64,000 bases of DNA, taken from positions 2,199,001-2,263,000 of the forward strand of contig JAJFZO010000446.1 of the NCBI GenBank assembly GCA_021397835.1. Direction: 5' to 3'. The stretch comes from Moringa oleifera (taxonomy: Eukaryota; Streptophyta; Magnoliopsida; Brassicales; Moringaceae). Both the position numbers and the translations under genes were made by a program. Shown here piece by piece: positions 61,089 through 64,000 of this stretch; position 1 is the first letter of the stretch; every line of letters begins with the position of its first letter. Below the pieces are notes generated by a model. The model had not been told where the DNA came from, did not search any database, and saw nothing but the letters and a program-made list of their open reading frames with translations.

Positions 61089-61836
61089 ACTATTTGTGCA
61101 AAATATTAAATAAATAATTATATTTAATTAAATAAATATAATTTTAAAAAATTATTGCATCACCACAAGATAAGTATATGCTAACTAAGTTGATACTTAT
61201 TCACTTGTCAATAATATACATTTCTCAATTTCATTATCTAAATAAGTTCATCTTTAAATTAAAAAGAGTACATAAACTTATATCTATTATACAGCTTTCA
61301 ATCTTTATGAGAACTAATATCATTAAATTCAGCTTGACAAATTTGGATATTGCTAACTATTTTGTCATATCTTTTAATCTTGGATCGTCTTATATTTTTT
61401 TTATTCATCAAATTTAAATACTTCAAATTTGTAAGTGCTTCAATTATAGAAGGCATCGAACTCATTCTTGTGTTTAACAAATAATTATTATGAACTAACT
61501 TAATTACACCTATAAAAATAAAACTTATTAATAATGATTTTATAGGTAGGTTTAAATGCGAGATTTGTTAACTTTAGTGGATTGATCCAATTATAACCTA
61601 TTTATTGATATTAACAGGCTAACTCAAATACAAATTGATTATATCTCGTTTTTAGTTCTAATTGGTTAGCACAAATATATCTCGATTATGCCTCAATGAT
61701 TAACTTTAATGACTCAACTTATTGGACTATCCGCTTCAAAATTTCAAGCTCATGACCTAGTCTATTATTTAAATGAATGGCTTGACTTAATTAATAAATA
61801 AGACAGGTTAAAACCCACAGAGCCAAATGATGATTG
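61089..61836 (-). mobile_element. hAT-like non-autonomous element, copy E, inverted and truncated
   Basis: The reverse complement matches copies B and D. CTTATATCTATTATACAGCTTTC near 61,277 pairs with the GAAAGTTGTATAATAAATAC region near 18,561, and AGATAAGTATATGCTAACTA near 61,168 with TAGTTAAAATGTACTTATG near 18,676. The left terminus in reverse (AGCCAAATGATGA) is near 61,822-61,836. The GGGCCCAGCCC-rich right ~250 bp is missing. It sits directly between telomere-like repeats on both sides. Short open frames of 60 and 79 codons at 61,178-61,480 overlap each other on opposite strands and are not conserved in the other copies. Confidence 0.85.
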
Positions 61837-61880
61837 TGAGCATTAGGGATTAAGGTGTAGAATTTTGGGTTTAAGATTCA
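61837..61880 (+). repeat. short telomere-like remnant, G-rich on +
   Basis: GCATTAGGGATTAAGGTGTAG, then TTTTGGGTTTAAG, nearly the same as 58,755-58,795. It suggests a local duplication that carried the end of the telomere-like block. Confidence 0.8.
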
Positions 61881-62224
61881 AATTTGATTGGGCTTAATGA
61901 AAAAAATTTCTTACCATATGGTTGGACCTAAAATAAAATGAACCTAATAAATAATTGAACTTTAGATGTAATTGAGTGTGATATTTAATTGGACCTAACT
62001 ATTCATTAAGCTTCACAATTCTTTGAGATTAAATAATTAAATCAGCTTAGGATTCAATTAGTTCTAATAATAAAGAAAATAGGTTTAATTGGATGTAGTT
62101 AATCGCGTTTAATATATAATTATTAGACCTAAGATACAATTGAGCTTAAGTAATTAGACCTAGCAAAAAATTAAGCATAATTAGTAAGTGAGCCCAATAA
62201 CTTATTGGACTAGATTTTATTCTA
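61881..62224 (-). repeat. 17-bp minisatellite array, minus orientation, block 13
   Basis: About 340 bp of minus-oriented units (TAATTGGACCTAACTATTC), ending at ATTTTATTCTACCTAGGAAT, which resembles 58,832 onward. Plus-oriented units begin immediately after. Confidence 0.85.
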
Positions 62225-63060
62225 CCTAGGAATTAAATATTAGGCCCAACTCGTTCCTAAGCCCAATTATTTTTTGGGTCATGCATGATAGAGCTAATTA
62301 TTTGACCCATTAAATGTTAAGCCCAATTTATTATTAAGTCTAAATATATCTTGGACTATTGCAGACCAAGCTCTATTATATATTAAGTCAATTTATATAT
62401 TAGGTCTAATTATACCTCAAATTCAATTATATGTGGTACGTTATATCATAAGCATAATTAATACGCCTAATATTTTAGGCCCAATTAAATTTGAAGCCAA
62501 TGAATTTTAAGTATATATATCTTAGATTATATTATTTGTTAGGTCCAATTATATACGTAAAATTATTTCTCGGACTCACGAATAACACCTAATTAATTCA
62601 GTTCAATTGATTAATGAGCCTAACTAATTCTCAAACACTATTTATTATGATCAGTTAATTGTTCGATCAAATTTTATGCGAAGCTCAATTTTATTTTTAA
62701 ATCCAATCAAATCTTAGACCTAGTTAGTTTTTAGGTATAATGAATTATTAGACCACATAAATTGTTAATCTCAATTACATATTTCACTCAATTAAATACT
62801 AAATCTAATAAATTTTTAGATCTAATTATTATATTTTATGTTCAATTAATAAATACTGGATTAATTAATTATTATCGTCAGTTATATCTTAAGTTTAATT
62901 TTAATTCTATTGTCTCTAAAGCTCAATTCGTTTCTCGGCATAACATATTTGATTCATGCACACTATGCCCACTTTAACTTATACCCAACTAAATATGGGA
63001 CAAATTATATTTTTGTTCTAAATATTTGTTAGTTTTATTTCATTTTTAAACCCATTTATT
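62225..63060 (+). repeat. 17-bp minisatellite array, plus orientation, block 14
   Basis: Plus-oriented units related to 16,100-17,000 and 34,100-34,700 (GGCATAACATATTTGATTCATGC near 62,937 is the diverged GCATAATATACTCAGTTCAT landmark). The last part (62,819-62,880) also resembles 52,505 onward. A 71-codon frame at 62,762-62,977 is repeat-derived. Confidence 0.88.
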
Positions 63061-64000
63061 TGATAATTAATTAGGCTTAGTATGCATCAACTTGACAAAT
63101 AATTGGACCTAAGAACAAACTGGACGTGAGACGTAATGAGACCCAAATTTTAATTGGACTTAATATAATTGGATATAGCTGTGTATATCATGAATGAAAT
63201 TAAGAAATATTTTAACACAAGAAAAAAAAATTGAGTCTAACTTGAGTTTAAAAATTAATTAGACCATAAAAATAATTTAGCCTAAAATAAATTGAGTTGT
63301 AATAGTTAATTGAACCAAATCATTAATTTCGCTAAATTATTAATTGGGCCTTAGGATTTATTTGGGCTTAATAAAAAATTAGGCTTAATATATTATTAAA
63401 CCTAAAATATATATACTTAATAAATAATTGAGTTTTTTTATCTAAAAATCACAACCTAACAAATAATTAAGTCTTCTATCTAAACTTTAGTTAAAGTTAT
63501 TCACTAATATGGTCTAATAAAAAAGTAGAGCTTCACATATAATTGGGTCTAAAATATATTTGAAGTCAATAATTGATTGGTCTAAGATATAATTAAGTTT
63601 AATAATTAATTAAACCTAACAATTAATTGATACTCATAATTTATTAAGCTCAAAATTTAATCGTGACAAAAAATTAATTGGACATAAGAGTTAACCAAAC
63701 CTAGTTAAAGATTGAGCTTAATATATAATTATGGGTAACAAATAGTTGGGCTTAATTTATACATAGGTCTAAGAATGAAATGAGAAAATAATTGAGCATT
63801 AAATATAACTGGATCCAAATTTTAATAGACCCTAAGATACAATTGGGCTTAGCATGCTTGAAGCCAATACAAAATTGACTTAATAGATAATTAATTGAGT
63901 TTAATAAAAAAAGTCGAGCTTATAAGATGTAATTAAGCATAACAATTAATTTGGCTTAATAATGACTTCAGCTTGAGATTTAATTGTATCTAAGAATTAG
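63061..64000 (-). repeat. 17-bp minisatellite array, minus orientation, block 15
   Basis: It is homologous to the start of block 10 (AGGCTTAGTATGCATCAACT and ACTTGACAAATAATTGGACC, matching 50,153 onward). It runs off the right edge of the window. Confidence 0.9.

Larger units (their letters stand above)
48006..64000. repeat. higher-order repeat unit, copy 3 (rearranged, runs off the window)
   Basis: It begins with the same head as copies 1 and 2 (a shortened form) but is rearranged. The 17-mer orientation flips at about 50,105, 52,505, 62,225 and 63,060 in addition to the flips at telomere-like blocks. The direct transposon copy is missing (empty site near 53,365), a truncated copy lies in reverse orientation at 61,089-61,836, and the telomere-like DNA is split in two. 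Segment 63,061-64,000 resembles 50,131 onward, so part of the unit is duplicated. Confidence 0.75.

Noticed and set aside
61178..61480. Overlapping 79- and 60-codon frames on opposite strands
   Set aside because: They lie inside the inverted non-autonomous transposon and are not open in its direct copies.
7836..64000. CRISPR-like array of short repeats
   Set aside because: The 17-mers are adjacent without unique spacers, and the DNA is of plant origin.
7836..64000. 17-bp unit as a CENP-B-box-like centromere motif
   Set aside because: Only the length agrees. The consensus shares no CENP-B box core (TTCG...CGGG), and plants do not use this box.
7281..64000. Organellar DNA, or an AT-rich protist such as Plasmodium, suggested by base composition
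   Set aside because: TTTAGGG/CCCTAAA-type blocks, a plant-type 25S relic and hAT-like elements fit a plant nucleus, and no organellar gene is seen.

Overview
This window looks like gene-free heterochromatin from a land plant, most likely a flowering plant. Three things point to a plant: degenerate blocks of the plant telomere heptamer (TTTAGGG/CCCTAAA), a decayed relic of a plant-type 25S rRNA gene, and a 1.0-kb hAT-like non-autonomous transposon present in several copies. I found no protein-coding gene, tRNA gene or intact rRNA gene. Every open frame of 60 codons or more lies inside tandem repeats or low-complexity AT-rich DNA and shows no sign of selection for coding. All consensuses, periods and homologies here were read by eye.

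Region 1 (1-7,275) is the GC-richer part. It holds about 2.3 copies of a ~290-bp repeat (1-665), then a satellite with a ~182-bp unit (about 12.5 units at 1,301-3,582). Further right, that satellite alternates with a ~490-560-bp leader module to make a composite repeat of about 735-810 bp (5,019-7,275). A relic of the 3' part of a 25S rRNA gene (minus strand, 3,772-4,930) and its downstream flank interrupt the satellite inside one monomer. The satellite resumes in phase on the other side with a similar short motif at each junction.

Region 2 (7,281-64,000) is a three-level hierarchy. The base unit is a highly degenerate 17-bp minisatellite, consensus close to TTAGGCCCAATTAATTA, covering about 40 kb (over 2,000 units) in both orientations. 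Long stretches of it, one or two copies of the transposon, telomere-like blocks and an AT-rich spacer form a higher-order unit of about 19-21 kb. There are two full copies (from 7,281 and 28,701) and a rearranged third (from 48,006). The order in a full unit is: head, plus-oriented 17-mers, transposon(s), plus 17-mers, telomere-like DNA alternating between C-rich and G-rich strands, minus-oriented 17-mers, AT-rich spacer. The 17-mer orientation flips across the telomere-like block in every copy.

The copies differ by large internal duplications (about 5.4 kb in copy 1, about 8.8 kb in copy 2), deletions and inversions, as expected from unequal exchange. Copy 3 appears to keep an empty site for the transposon near 53,365, so that insertion can be dated relative to the amplification. 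The interest of the window lies in this nested architecture. I do not see an encoded molecular system.
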